From Paenibacillus sp. PK3_47 (GTDB lineage: Bacteria; Bacillota; Bacilli; Paenibacillales; Paenibacillaceae): a DNA stretch of 64,000 nucleotides. The translations under genes and the position numbers were made by a program. Shown here in pieces: positions 1-9,143 of the stretch; the first letter of the stretch is position 1, and each line of letters starts with the position of its first letter. The DNA is taken from the NCBI RefSeq assembly GCF_023520895.1, contig NZ_CP026029.1, forward strand, positions 3,658,001 to 3,722,000, written 5' to 3'. The notes below the pieces were generated by a model, which saw only the letters and a list, made by a program, of their open reading frames with translations, made no database searches and was not told the DNA's origin.

Positions 1-1
1 T

Positions 2-142
2 ATACGCCATCAGGAAGGTGTTGTGGAGGTGCAGTACAGCAACGGTATATCAATCTATGTCAATTACACCGACAAGGATGTCTCCGTGCAGGGAACGGCT
101 GTCGGGGCCGGACAATATGCGATAGAAGGTGAGCCGACATGA
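2..142 (+). CDS. C-terminal end of a protein cut by the window edge (possibly DUF5696-like)
   Basis: Only the last 46 codons are present. The frame is open from base 2 to a TGA at 140-142 and reads as short beta strands (VEVQYSNG, ISIYVNY). Its stop overlaps the ATG of the next gene in an ATGA, so it is translationally coupled to a sugar ABC permease. The tail resembles the end of large DUF5696-type proteins that sit beside sugar ABC transporters in Paenibacillus. That assignment is from memory of the family and the fragment is too short to prove it. Confidence 0.55.
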   Translation: MRHQEGVVEVQYSNGISIYVNYTDKDVSVQGTAVGAGQYAIEGEPT

Positions 143-1038
143 GCGGAAACAAGCTTAGCCTGCAGCAGAAGCGTTCTTTGCTGGGAATTGCTTTTATAGC
201 GCCATGGCTGCTGGGGTTTATCTTTCTGTTCGCGACTCCGCTGATTAAGTCCATCCAGTTCAGCTTCAGCAAATTAACTGTAGACCCAACAGGCTTCACG
301 CTGGACGGGGTAGGCTGGGCGAACTTTAACAATGCGCTGTTCGTGGATGCCACGTTTAACCGCGTATTGACCGAATCGGTCTGGGATATGGTGCTGAATG
401 TGCCGATGATTCTGTTCTTCAGCCTTTTTTCGGCAACGCTGCTCAACCAGAAGTTCAGGGGGAGAATTATCGCCCGGGCGATTTTCTTTCTGCCGGTTAT
501 TCTGGCCTCCAATGCGATCTCGGCCGCTGAAGCCTCCGGGCTGATCAATCTGGTGGGCGATGCGACTGCAGTGAACGAAATGGGCCAGTCGGGTTCCCAG
601 TACAATGTGATGTCAATGGTCATGATTCTGAGCGACATCGGGCTGCCGCTGTCTTTTGTAGATTACATTGTCGACGCCATCCTGCGGATCTATGAGATTA
701 TTACCAGCTCAGGGGTGCAGATCCTGATTTTCCTGGCTGCGCTGCAGTCGGTTCCCGGAGCGATGTATGAGGTGGCGAAAATTGAAGGGGCGACCGCTTA
801 TGAATCCTTTTGGAAGATTACCTTTCCGCTGGTAAGCCCGCTCATTCTGACCAATGTGATCTATACGATTATCGACTCTTTCTCCGGCAGTGCCGTGACA
901 CAGATGATCTTCACCACCGCGTTCACCACCCAGAATTTCGGGCTGAGTGCGGCGATGTCCTGGATCTATACGCTGATTATCAGCATTATCCTGGTCATTG
1001 TAGGCTATGTGCTGTCCAAGCGGGTGCATTACAACTGA
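139..1038 (+). CDS. Sugar ABC transporter permease, MalF/UgpA type
   Basis: This is an integral membrane subunit of a binding-protein-dependent carbohydrate importer. The 299-residue product has a first membrane helix at about 18-40 and further hydrophobic segments to the C terminus. Near residues 215-235 it carries the cytoplasmic EAA-type loop (EGATAYESFWKITFPLVSP) that docks on the ATPase. The start ATG overlaps the previous stop. The partner permease follows after 24 bases. No substrate-binding protein or ATPase is visible in the window, so those are presumably upstream or shared (an MsmK-like ATPase is common in Firmicutes). The downstream glucanase suggests an oligosaccharide substrate, which is inference. 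Confidence 0.92.
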   Translation: MSGNKLSLQQKRSLLGIAFIAPWLLGFIFLFATPLIKSIQFSFSKLTVDPTGFTLDGVGWANFNNALFVDATFNRVLTESVWDMVLNVPMILFFSLFSATLLNQKFRGRIIARAIFFLPVILASNAISAAEASGLINLVGDATAVNEMGQSGSQYNVMSMVMILSDIGLPLSFVDYIVDAILRIYEIITSSGVQILIFLAALQSVPGAMYEVAKIEGATAYESFWKITFPLVSPLILTNVIYTIIDSFSGSAVTQMIFTTAFTTQNFGLSAAMSWIYTLIISIILVIVGYVLSKRVHYN

Positions 1039-1062
1039 TTGATCACAAAGGAGGGCACCGCC

Positions 1063-2064
1063 ATGCAGTACCAGCAGGCTGTCCGTAAAGAAGCTAAGCA
1101 CTACAGAGTCCAGAAGATTAGAGGCAAAGCGGCGGATGTGCTGTATGCACTGTTCCGCTATGCGCTGGTCATCGGGATCTCCTTTATCATTATTTATCCG
1201 CTGCTGATGAAATTCTCGATTGCCTTCAAGGATAAGGCGGACATTTATAATCCGACGATATACATGATTCCGGTCCATTTCACAATGGATAATATCCGGA
1301 TGGCGATGCAGATTCTGGATTACTTCCCGCTGCTCGGCAACACCCTGCTCTTCGTGGTGGTGACTACGGTGCTGACCACGGCGTCCTGCGCCCTGGCAGG
1401 CTACGGGTTTGCCCGTTTTAACTTTCCGGGAAGCAATATCCTGTTCGCGCTTGTCATTCTGACCCTGCTCGTGCCGACCAGTACGCTGATGGTTCCGATG
1501 TATCTGCATTTCAGAAGCTTCGACATTCTGGGCATTATCCACCTGCTTACAGGCAAGTCCGGACTCAATCTGCTCAACACTTATTGGCCTTCCATTATTA
1601 CATCGGCAACGGCGATCGGGCTGAAGGCGGGGCTGTTCATCTATATCTTCCGCCAGTTCTTCAAAGGAATGCCGAAGGAAATTGAAGAAGCGGCGCTGAT
1701 TGACGGTGCAGGGGGTATAAAAACGTTCCTGCGGATCATGCTCCCGAATGCGGTCTCGCCGATGATTACGGTCATTCTGTTCTGCTTCGTCTGGCAGTAC
1801 AACGATACCTTCTTCACTTCGCTCTTTATGAGTGAACTGGCACTCATGCCTACCAAGGTCAGCTCGCTGGCTGCGCAGGCTAATGCTTTAATACCAGGCA
1901 TGCTCGGGGTAGGCGGAGGAGCCGGTGTGAAGGCCGATCCCAACCATGTAGCCATGATTATCGACACCGGCATTCTGCTGGCGATTATCCCGCTCATTCT
2001 GCTGTATATGGTTGTTCAGCGGTACTTCGTGGAGAGTGTGGAGCGCAGCGGTATTATCGGCTGA
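1063..2064 (+). CDS. Carbohydrate ABC transporter permease, MalG/UgpE type
   Basis: This is the second membrane subunit of the importer, paired with the permease at 139-1038. The frame can be extended upstream to a TTG at 1039, but ATG 1063 follows an AAAGGAGG site at 1047-1054 with eight bases between, so it was chosen (333 residues). The protein has about six membrane helices. It has the family EAA motif, EIEEAALIDGAGGIKTFLR, in the cytoplasmic loop before the last two helices. A glycine-rich insertion (LGVGGGAGVKADPNH) lies in the final periplasm-facing loop. Operon with its neighbours is likely from spacing. Confidence 0.92.
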   Translation: MQYQQAVRKEAKHYRVQKIRGKAADVLYALFRYALVIGISFIIIYPLLMKFSIAFKDKADIYNPTIYMIPVHFTMDNIRMAMQILDYFPLLGNTLLFVVVTTVLTTASCALAGYGFARFNFPGSNILFALVILTLLVPTSTLMVPMYLHFRSFDILGIIHLLTGKSGLNLLNTYWPSIITSATAIGLKAGLFIYIFRQFFKGMPKEIEEAALIDGAGGIKTFLRIMLPNAVSPMITVILFCFVWQYNDTFFTSLFMSELALMPTKVSSLAAQANALIPGMLGVGGGAGVKADPNHVAMIIDTGILLAIIPLILLYMVVQRYFVESVERSGIIG

Positions 2065-2139
2065 TTTCATTATCAATGGATTAAATGCTGGAGAGCTGCA
2101 CAAAGGCCTCCGGCATTTTTATTAGGAAGGGAGCAGAAT

Positions 2140-4107
2140 ATGAAGAAGTCCGGATACTTACTAATTATTATCGTTATTCTGCTGCTTGTTGCCGTATTGG
2201 CGGATCGTCCCAAGAATGCACATGCACAAGCCGCCCGGTATCCAACGCCGATGCAGACTTATGTGGAAGCCCTGGGACCCGGCTGGAATCTGGGCAACAC
2301 CTTTGAAGCCAGCGGAGAGGAGACCTCATGGGGCAATCCGCCCACCACCAGGGCATTTATCGAACAGCTTGCGGCCGAAGGCTACAAAAGCATCCGTATC
2401 CCGATTACGTGGAAGCACCGGATGGGCGATGCCCCGGATTATGCCATACAGCAGGAGTTTATGGCGAGGATTCAGGAGGTTGTTGACTGGTCGCTGGAGG
2501 CGAAGCTGCACGTGATGATTAACCTTCACCATGACTCCCACTGGATCATGAATATGGCGTCCGGGCATGACGAGGTGGTGGCGAGATTCAATGCGGCCTG
2601 GACGCAAATTGCCGGGCACTTCAAGGATTATCCGGACACGCTGATGTTCGAGAGCGTCAATGAGCCGCGTTTTTCCGATGACTGGAGCAAGGATACCCCC
2701 GAATATTTCACCATGCTGGATGAGCTGAATGTATCCTTCCACAACATCGTCCGCCACTCCGGCGGGAATAACGGTACACGTCCGCTTGTGATCTCTACGC
2801 TTACTGCCGCTCCGACCGAGGCGAGGCTTATGGAGCTGTCCAAGACGATCACGAAGCTGCAGGACGACCGGCTGATTGCTACGTTCCATTATTACGGCTA
2901 TTATCCGTTCAGTGTGAATACGGGCGGGTCTACAACCTTCGATGATACAGCCAGGCAGGATCTGATCCAGGCCTTCGACCGTGCCTATAAGATCTTCACG
3001 GCCAAAGGCATTCCGGTCATTGTCGGCGAATTCGGCCTGCTCGGCTTTGATAAATCGCTTGCGACGGTGCAGCACGGGGAAATCCTGAAGTTTTTTGAAT
3101 ATATCATCCACTATGCCCATGAGAAAAAAATGCCGCTGCTGCTGTGGGACAACGGGCAGCATTTTGACAGACGGAGCTTCACATGGATCGACGGGGAGCT
3201 TCATCAGGTCATGGCGGAGGGCCGGAAGGGGCGTTCCTCCAATGCGGAAAGTGATACGGTTTATATCAAAAAGGGGGAGGCGCTTCAGGATACCGCGCTT
3301 GCTTTGAACTTGAACGGCAACACGTTCAGGGAACTGCTCGCCGGAGGGGAGGGGCTGGTCAAGGGGAGTGATTATGAACTGGAAGGAGAACAGTTAATTC
3401 TTAAATCCGCACTGCTGGATAAGCTGCTTACGGAAGAGTATGGGATAAATGCAGTCCTGACCGCTGTCTTCAGCGCCGGAGCTGACTGGTCCATCAAGCT
3501 TGTCCATTATGATACGCCCCGCCTGTTCAGCTCGCAGGGTCCGCAGGGGATTTATACGCTCCCGGTCCAGTTTGGCGGCGACAGCTTAGCCACACTGGAA
3601 GCTGTCTATACCGCTGGCGGCAATGCCGGACCTGACGACTGGACGCCGTACAAGGAATACATCCGCCATTTCTATCCGGACTATAAGACCGGAGAGATCA
3701 AGTTCACGGATGAATTCTGGAGCGGTGTGAAGGACGGGGAGATGCAGCTGAAAATGCATTTCCGCAGCGGTGAGGTCATTCCCTATACCATGACCAAAGA
3801 AGGCTTCTCCATTGTCGGCCTGTCGGCTGAGGATGTGGAGAAGGCGGATGCCGGACCTGCGGCAGGTGAATCGGCGGAACCGGGGGATGCTGTGAATGCT
3901 GCTGAACCGGCAGATCCGGAGAGCATGACAGTAAACGGCGCAGCTGCAGGCTCAGGCGAATCATCGGAAACCTCTTCAATGCTTTCCGGGGAGTCTGCGC
4001 AGACAGGCGGTGTTACGCCCGGACAGATCCTGCTGGCTGTTCTTCTCCCGTTAGGCTTGCTGCTGGCAGCAGGCAGTGTTATATACTGGAGGAGAACAAG
4101 GAGGTAG
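2140..4107 (+). CDS. Membrane-anchored GH5 endoglucanase with CBM_X2 and CBM46 modules
   Basis: This is a secreted, probably surface-held beta-glucanase. Residues 1-30 form a signal peptide or anchor. Residues about 38-365 are a GH5 barrel with acid/base Glu175 (ESVNEP) and nucleophile Glu297 (IVGEFG). The residues NLHHDSHW line the active site. Residues about 370-465 match a CBM_X2/Ig module (NGNTF, LVKGSDYELEG, FSAGAD). Residues about 468-570 match CBM46 (ending EVIPYTMTKEGF). An Ala/Glu/Ser/Pro-rich linker leads to a C-terminal membrane helix (about 628-650) and an RRTRR tail. The GH5_4-CBM_X2-CBM46 order is known from Bacillus Cel5B-type enzymes that act on beta-1,4-glucan and xyloglucan. 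The C-terminal helix is an uncommon addition. It is probably co-transcribed with the permeases. Confidence 0.9.
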   Translation: MKKSGYLLIIIVILLLVAVLADRPKNAHAQAARYPTPMQTYVEALGPGWNLGNTFEASGEETSWGNPPTTRAFIEQLAAEGYKSIRIPITWKHRMGDAPDYAIQQEFMARIQEVVDWSLEAKLHVMINLHHDSHWIMNMASGHDEVVARFNAAWTQIAGHFKDYPDTLMFESVNEPRFSDDWSKDTPEYFTMLDELNVSFHNIVRHSGGNNGTRPLVISTLTAAPTEARLMELSKTITKLQDDRLIATFHYYGYYPFSVNTGGSTTFDDTARQDLIQAFDRAYKIFTAKGIPVIVGEFGLLGFDKSLATVQHGEILKFFEYIIHYAHEKKMPLLLWDNGQHFDRRSFTWIDGELHQVMAEGRKGRSSNAESDTVYIKKGEALQDTALALNLNGNTFRELLAGGEGLVKGSDYELEGEQLILKSALLDKLLTEEYGINAVLTAVFSAGADWSIKLVHYDTPRLFSSQGPQGIYTLPVQFGGDSLATLEAVYTAGGNAGPDDWTPYKEYIRHFYPDYKTGEIKFTDEFWSGVKDGEMQLKMHFRSGEVIPYTMTKEGFSIVGLSAEDVEKADAGPAAGESAEPGDAVNAAEPADPESMTVNGAAAGSGESSETSSMLSGESAQTGGVTPGQILLAVLLPLGLLLAAGSVIYWRRTRR

Positions 4108-4212
4108 AACGGCCCTGATTCAAATGGGAGGCAGCGGGGCTATTGTATAGAGATATCTGCTGCCAGCAACATTGCAGGGTTCTTGGTCTATCTTCATATA
4201 GGAGGCGCACGC

Positions 4213-6351
4213 ATGCTGAAATCATTGCAGGCTATAGAATCATACCGCGAAGGGAAGGAGCTGCCGCAAGGGGCTTATCCCTGGCTGATGTACATTGTGC
4301 AGGCCGAGCAGGCCATCGTCAATCTGGAACGCGTGGAGTCGCTGCGCGAATTGGATGACCGTAATCCGGTGCTGGATTATGTGGAACGGAGCCTGCGGCT
4401 GCTGGACAGCCTGCCGCTCTCCTACTGGATTAAAGAGCTGGCCGAAGAGACGCTGGCCTGGTCGGAGGCAGCCAAGGGCGGAACCGTCCGCCAGCGCCGG
4501 CTATGGCAGCTGGAGGGCATTAACTGCTTCGTGCATAACATCGGCTCGGCGCAGCTGTATGCCAGGCATATGGGAATAAGCTCAGGGGAGTGGCCCTGGG
4601 ACGAAGGCGGGGAGCGCGGGGAACCGCCTGCAGCAGCCGGCGGCGGAACGGATGCCGAAAAGACGCTGATTGTCCACCGCCTGATTGAAACTCATGGCCT
4701 GATCGGACAGCAGATCCGCGGAGAGGTGCCGCAGGGTGTGAACAGGCAGCTCACGGCACTGGTGGAAGAAGGCAGACTGACCGCAGATGAGCTGGAGCGG
4801 CTGCTGTTTGCGCTGAACCACTGCATTATCGGGGCGGTATCCCCGGAGCTGTGGCAGAATGTACGGGTACAGGTCATGGAGCTGATCGGTGAGATTGCTT
4901 CAGGCGATCCGGCGGCTCCTGTGCCGATGGTTGAGCGGCTGCAGCGTATGCGGTCCGGCGCTACTGCCAAGGGGGAGGATTTCGCAGCGGAGTGGAGCAG
5001 GCAGCTGCAGGAGGGATTTGATCCGGCAATGCTGGAGCCGCTGGAGTCTGTCACCTTCTGGTATGCAGAGTCTGCACTCCAGACCTTTTCACTGGAGCAA
5101 TTCCTCAAAGTAGTCTCTCTGGCCGCATGTTGTGATCATGTATCCAGCCTGAATCATGTCAGCTTCGAGGCTGTAATGAATTCGATCTACTACGATTACA
5201 AAGGCGCAAAGAAGATCAACGTCTACAAGAAACGGATTATTGAAAAGTATCTGTCCGGGCTGTCGTGGAAGGACATTGGCGGGGCAGACAGCCCCTCCGG
5301 AAACCCGCATCTGGCTCACCGGCTGCGCCGGCAGGCGCATTTGCCCGATACCGTTTTTTTTGACTTTGAATTCTCGCCCGCTGCGGAGAAGCTGATCGAG
5401 TTCTGTATCGAAGCGGAGAAGTCGCCGCTGTACGAACGGGCGGTGCTGCTGCTGTTCGATTTGTTCGATCTGCGGCGCGATGCCTTTGACCGTTTTCATA
5501 ACGAAGACAGCTATCTGAGCCAGATGAATGACACCGCAGATTACAAGGCAGTCATTCTGGAGTATGTTACCGGCAGCATGGTGCTGGATATCGGGCCGGG
5601 CGGCGGTGTGCTGCTGGATCTGATTGAAGAACGGATGCCGGAGGTGACTCCGGTAGGCATTGATATTTCCAGCAATGTCATTGAGGCGCTGCGCCAGCGC
5701 AAGCAGCGGGAAGGCCGGCGCTGGGAGGTGCTGCAGGGCGACGCGCTGAACCTGAAGGATTTTGTGCAGACGGGGAGCGTGGATACGGTTATCTTTTCGT
5801 CAATTCTGCATGAGCTGTATTCCTATGTGCCGCTGAACGGGCAGAAATTCAATCATGACACAGTCGCTGCGGCGCTGATTAGCAGCTTTGAGGTGCTCGC
5901 GGAAGGCGGAGTGATCATCATCCGTGACGGGATTATGACGGAGCCGGAAAATGAGCTGCGGCGTGTGAAGTTTCTGGAGCCTGACGGGATGGCATGGCTT
6001 GCGCGTTATGCGGAGGATTTTGCCGGACGGCCGATCCGGTATGAAGTCACCGGTGAACAGGAGGTGCTGATGCCTGTAAATGACGCAATGGAGTTCCTCT
6101 ATACCTATACTTGGGGAGAAGAGGCTTACGTACATGAGGTTCAGGAGCAGTTCGGCTATTTCACACCTGCACAGTATGCAGCGTTTATTGAGCAGCATCT
6201 GGGTGAGCGGGCGAAGATTGAGGTGTTCCGGCACTACCTGCAGGAGGGATATACAGAGGCACTCCGGGACCGGATCGTGATGATGGATGAAAAGGGTGCG
6301 GAAGTGCCTTTGCCGGACAGTACATGCTTTATTGTGATCCGCAAAGGGTAG
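4213..6351 (+). CDS. Class I SAM-dependent methyltransferase with a large N-terminal region of unknown function
   Basis: The frame reaches a TTG at 4183, but ATG 4213 is preceded by AGGAGG at 4200-4205 and is the better start (712 residues). Motif I of a Rossmann-fold methyltransferase is at about 456-464 (VLDIGPGGG). It is followed by an acidic second strand (VGIDISSNV), a post-II QGDAL, and FSSILHEL near residue 535. The first roughly 430 residues are mostly helical and match no domain I recognise. They include a low-complexity Gly/Glu/Ala stretch near 130-145. The gene stands alone with no visible partner. The substrate cannot be told from sequence. Confidence 0.8.
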   Translation: MLKSLQAIESYREGKELPQGAYPWLMYIVQAEQAIVNLERVESLRELDDRNPVLDYVERSLRLLDSLPLSYWIKELAEETLAWSEAAKGGTVRQRRLWQLEGINCFVHNIGSAQLYARHMGISSGEWPWDEGGERGEPPAAAGGGTDAEKTLIVHRLIETHGLIGQQIRGEVPQGVNRQLTALVEEGRLTADELERLLFALNHCIIGAVSPELWQNVRVQVMELIGEIASGDPAAPVPMVERLQRMRSGATAKGEDFAAEWSRQLQEGFDPAMLEPLESVTFWYAESALQTFSLEQFLKVVSLAACCDHVSSLNHVSFEAVMNSIYYDYKGAKKINVYKKRIIEKYLSGLSWKDIGGADSPSGNPHLAHRLRRQAHLPDTVFFDFEFSPAAEKLIEFCIEAEKSPLYERAVLLLFDLFDLRRDAFDRFHNEDSYLSQMNDTADYKAVILEYVTGSMVLDIGPGGGVLLDLIEERMPEVTPVGIDISSNVIEALRQRKQREGRRWEVLQGDALNLKDFVQTGSVDTVIFSSILHELYSYVPLNGQKFNHDTVAAALISSFEVLAEGGVIIIRDGIMTEPENELRRVKFLEPDGMAWLARYAEDFAGRPIRYEVTGEQEVLMPVNDAMEFLYTYTWGEEAYVHEVQEQFGYFTPAQYAAFIEQHLGERAKIEVFRHYLQEGYTEALRDRIVMMDEKGAEVPLPDSTCFIVIRKG

Positions 6352-6737
6352 CGCAGGGGATGCTTCTTTCGGCGGTAACGTTAGCGGTAGCTTTAGCGAA
6401 AATGTTGGCATTAGAAGCAGCGCTCCACAGGTAATTGGATTTTCTCCACCTAAATCCGGTGTTTTTCATCCTTTACGATAGTTAGCTGGAAAAACTCCAC
6501 CTGTTAAGGAGCAGGTCCGCCTAAAAGTACGAATTCGGCTCAATTAACTGGAGTTTTTCCCGCGAATATTATAATTCCCGCATGTGATCGAAGATTAGAT
6601 GGAGAAAATCCTGCTAGTTGCTTCGTACCATACGTATCATACCTGCCATATATCAGCCTGAAGCTCACCGCTGCCTAGAACGGGACGCTTCAGGCTTGTT
6701 TGGTGTCGGCAACCAAGTGTACATAGTATGCAGCATT
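6352..6737. repeat. Intergenic hairpin repeats, TGGA-AAAAC-TCCA family (family D)
   Basis: This gene-free stretch contains four related imperfect hairpins near 6433, 6486, 6540 and 6598, about 53-58 bases apart. The cores are TTGGATTTTCTCC, CTGGAAAAACTCC, CTGGAGTTTTTCC and TGGAGAAAATCC. They alternate in loop orientation and are bordered by TTAG/CTAA-like ends. A second group of the same family lies at 61371-61555. No ORF with a ribosome binding site is visible. Confidence 0.65.
6655..6696. terminator. Probable bidirectional terminator between convergent genes
   Basis: A perfect 10-bp stem (AGCCTGAAGC at 6655 pairing with GCTTCAGGCT ending 6696) encloses a 22-base loop. It lies between the ends of the convergent methyltransferase and SMI1 genes. 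The T tracts on both sides are weak, so efficiency is uncertain. Confidence 0.5.
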
Positions 6738-7295
6738 CTATCCGTTCAGTTCATCATCCACTGCGGTGGTTCCGCGGCATAATTCCGGGAAGGAACGGGC
6801 AACCACAATCGAATCCTCATACCCGAGGCTGCCGGAATGGGACACAAGAATCGGATATTCCTGATCTTTGTCTCCGTAGCCCCGCATATCCCAGATATAA
6901 TGGTTGCCGCTCCCGTCCATGGCAAAAGGTACCGCACCGGGCATATACTCGGGGAACTCATAAGCCAACAGCATGGAACGCAGCTCTCCCGCGCTGAAGA
7001 ATTGGAAGTACCGGCCGCCGTTCCCGAACTCGCCGCCATCTGAATACCGCAGAAAGTCCAGGTAGCTTGGCGGCAGGCCTTTTTGCGGTATGGACCACAA
7101 GCCGGGGTCAAACGGGGTGTACTGTGCATGCAGCGGGTGGGCTGCCGGGAAGGGATTGCGCTGCCGTCCGGTAATCTCCTGCTTTTCCGCCTCTGACAGC
7201 GGGAGATGCCAGCTCTCTGTGAAACATTGCAGCTCTTGCGCCGGAAGGCCCGGCTGCTTCTGATAGCAGGTGCTGAATACGTTGTTCCAATTCAT
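6738..7295 (-). CDS. SMI1/KNR4 (SUKH) family protein
   Basis: This 185-residue cytoplasmic protein has the SMI1/KNR4 fold signature. The segment LPPSYLDFLRYSDGGEFGNG at about residues 75-95 is the conserved Pro-x-x-Y and DGG region. It is followed by a strand-rich half containing FAMDGSGNHYIWD and IVARSFPEL. SUKH proteins are often immunity proteins for polymorphic toxins, but they also occur alone as housekeeping or phage-related proteins. No toxin gene is adjacent here, so an immunity role is not supported by context. The start ATG at 7295 is preceded on the minus strand by AAGGAGG. Confidence 0.85.
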   Translation of the reverse strand: MNWNNVFSTCYQKQPGLPAQELQCFTESWHLPLSEAEKQEITGRQRNPFPAAHPLHAQYTPFDPGLWSIPQKGLPPSYLDFLRYSDGGEFGNGGRYFQFFSAGELRSMLLAYEFPEYMPGAVPFAMDGSGNHYIWDMRGYGDKDQEYPILVSHSGSLGYEDSIVVARSFPELCRGTTAVDDELNG

Positions 7296-7429
7296 GGAAG
7301 TGTCCTCCTTGCCGGTCTACCGGATCCTATGAGAATACGTTAAGATTAATAGAAGCATGAATGCCAATGCAAATGCCGCTCCGGCGGATCAGGCGGATTG
7401 GTGATTATAAGGGCTGGAGGCAGACTGAA

Positions 7430-8122
7430 GTGAAGGAGAACCATTACAAAATACTCGTTGTTGAAGATGATGCCGATATTAACCGGCTGCTGTGCCGTAT
7501 GCTTGCGGCGGAAGGGTTAGCTGCTGTGCCGGCCTTTTCGGGCAGCGAGGCTGAACTCAGGCTGTCGCTTGAAGCTTATCAGCTGGTGCTGCTGGATCTG
7601 ATGCTGCCGGGCATGGCCGGTGAGACGCTGATTGCACGCATCCGTGAGCATTCCACCGTTCCTATCATTGTTATCTCTGCAAAAAGCACGCTCCAGGATA
7701 AAGTAAGCCTGCTGCGTCTCGGAGCAGATGACTATATTACGAAGCCGTTCGACCAGGAGGAGGTGATGGCCAGAGTGGAGGCACAGCTCCGCCGCCAGCA
7801 GTATGCGCCTGTGCCGGATCTGAATGAGGAGACCGCCAGACTGCGCAATCTGGTGATGGATAAAAGCCGCAGGGAAGTTACGCTGAATGATGAACCGCTG
7901 GCTCTGACGAAATATGAATTTGAGATTCTGGCGCTGCTGCTGTCAAAGCCTGACCATATCTTTTCCAAAAGCGAGCTGTACCGGAATATCTGGCAGGGCA
8001 CTTATCTCGGGGATGACAACACCATCAATGTACATATCAGCAATCTGCGGGCCAAATTCGCTGCGGTAACGGAAGAGGAGTACATCCGCACCGTCTGGGG
8101 AATCGGATTCAAGATTGTGTAG
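7430..8122 (+). CDS. OmpR-family response regulator
   Basis: This has a receiver domain (about 1-120) with the acidic pair in VVEDDAD, phospho-acceptor Asp56 (LLDLMLPG), and Lys in YITKPF. A winged-helix DNA-binding domain follows (about 130-230) with LTKYEFEIL and the recognition region NTINVHISNLRAKF. The frame extends to an ATG at 7361, but GTG 7430 lies nine bases after GGAGG (7416-7420) and begins directly at the receiver fold. It heads a four-gene group: regulator, ABC ATPase, ABC permease, histidine kinase. This order is typical of modules that sense and remove peptide antibiotics. Confidence 0.9.
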   Translation: MKENHYKILVVEDDADINRLLCRMLAAEGLAAVPAFSGSEAELRLSLEAYQLVLLDLMLPGMAGETLIARIREHSTVPIIVISAKSTLQDKVSLLRLGADDYITKPFDQEEVMARVEAQLRRQQYAPVPDLNEETARLRNLVMDKSRREVTLNDEPLALTKYEFEILALLLSKPDHIFSKSELYRNIWQGTYLGDDNTINVHISNLRAKFAAVTEEEYIRTVWGIGFKIV

Positions 8123-8219
8123 GTCCGGATTTCTTTATGGTTTCTTAAGATTTAGCTTAAAGCTTATTAAAATTGCCCCGGGTACAATGGGATTATCAAA
8201 CGGCAAGGGAGTCTTAACG

Positions 8220-9143
8220 ATGATGCATTGTATACTGGAGATTGATTCGCTTGGCAAAACATATAAGGATGTACACGCGCTTCAGGACATCTCGCTGAAG
8301 ATTGCAGCAGGCGATATTGCAGCAGTCATCGGCAAAAATGGTGCAGGTAAAACGACCCTGTTCAAATGTGTGACCGAGCAGGTCTTTCCGACTTCAGGCA
8401 GGATTACGCTCTACGGAAAAAAGGATGCCGCCGGTATAAGGGAACAGCGCCGCAAAATCGGGGCCATGATTGAAGAACCTGCTTTTTTTCCGGATTTCAC
8501 AGCGAGGCAGAATTTGGAGTATTTCCGCCAGCAGCGGGGCATTGCCGGCCGGGAAGCTGTGGAGCAGGCGCTTAAGGATGTTAACCTGCTGGATACAGGA
8601 AGGAAGAAATTCAAAGCCTTCTCGCTGGGAATGAAGCAGCGTCTGGGGCTGGCGCTGGCCCTGATGTCGCATCCGGCCCTGCTGATTCTGGATGAGCCGA
8701 CCAACGGGCTCGATCCGGAGGGGAAGGCGGAGATCCGCGAGCTCTTGAAGACCCTGAATACGGCGCGGAAGGTGACTATCCTCATTTCAAGTCATGTGCT
8801 GTCTGAGCTGCAGAGTGTGGCTACCCGTTATATTTTTATGGACCGCGGACGGATCGTGGAGCAGCTGACGGCAGAGGAGCTGCTGAACAAGACCCGCAAA
8901 GCCGTTGAGCTGGTTGTGGATGACAGCGGCAAAGCGGCGACGGTTCTGGAGCGGCTTTTCCCGGAAATCCCCTTCCGGATTCTCCCGGGTAACCGGATCC
9001 GGCTGTCGGGCGGTACGGACAAGACGGAAGCGTTGAACCGGGCGCTGTACAGCAGCGGAGTCGGCGTGCATTCCATTGCGGTCACGGGAGAGGACTTGGA
9101 GGAATATTATCTGGGTCTGCTGGGAGGTGAACGGCATGCTTAA
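8220..9143 (+). CDS. ABC transporter ATP-binding protein (antibiotic-export type)
   Basis: This is the nucleotide-binding subunit of a two-component ABC exporter. Walker A is at 38-46 (GKNGAGKTT), the signature at 134-141 (FSLGMKQR) and Walker B at 154-160 (LLILDEPTNGLDPEG). The switch region is ILISSHVL. The C-terminal third lacks catalytic motifs, as in BcrA/lantibiotic-immunity ATPases. The ORF is open from 8115, but ATG 8220 follows AAGGGA at 8205-8210 and gives the normal family N terminus. Its 3' end overlaps the permease gene by eight bases, so the two are translationally coupled. Confidence 0.9.
   Translation: MMHCILEIDSLGKTYKDVHALQDISLKIAAGDIAAVIGKNGAGKTTLFKCVTEQVFPTSGRITLYGKKDAAGIREQRRKIGAMIEEPAFFPDFTARQNLEYFRQQRGIAGREAVEQALKDVNLLDTGRKKFKAFSLGMKQRLGLALALMSHPALLILDEPTNGLDPEGKAEIRELLKTLNTARKVTILISSHVLSELQSVATRYIFMDRGRIVEQLTAEELLNKTRKAVELVVDDSGKAATVLERLFPEIPFRILPGNRIRLSGGTDKTEALNRALYSSGVGVHSIAVTGEDLEEYYLGLLGGERHA

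Noticed and set aside
6738-7295. Immunity protein of a toxin-antitoxin or contact-dependent system
   Set aside because: SUKH proteins can be immunity proteins, but no toxin, secretion or repeat-rich gene is adjacent; only the family assignment was kept.
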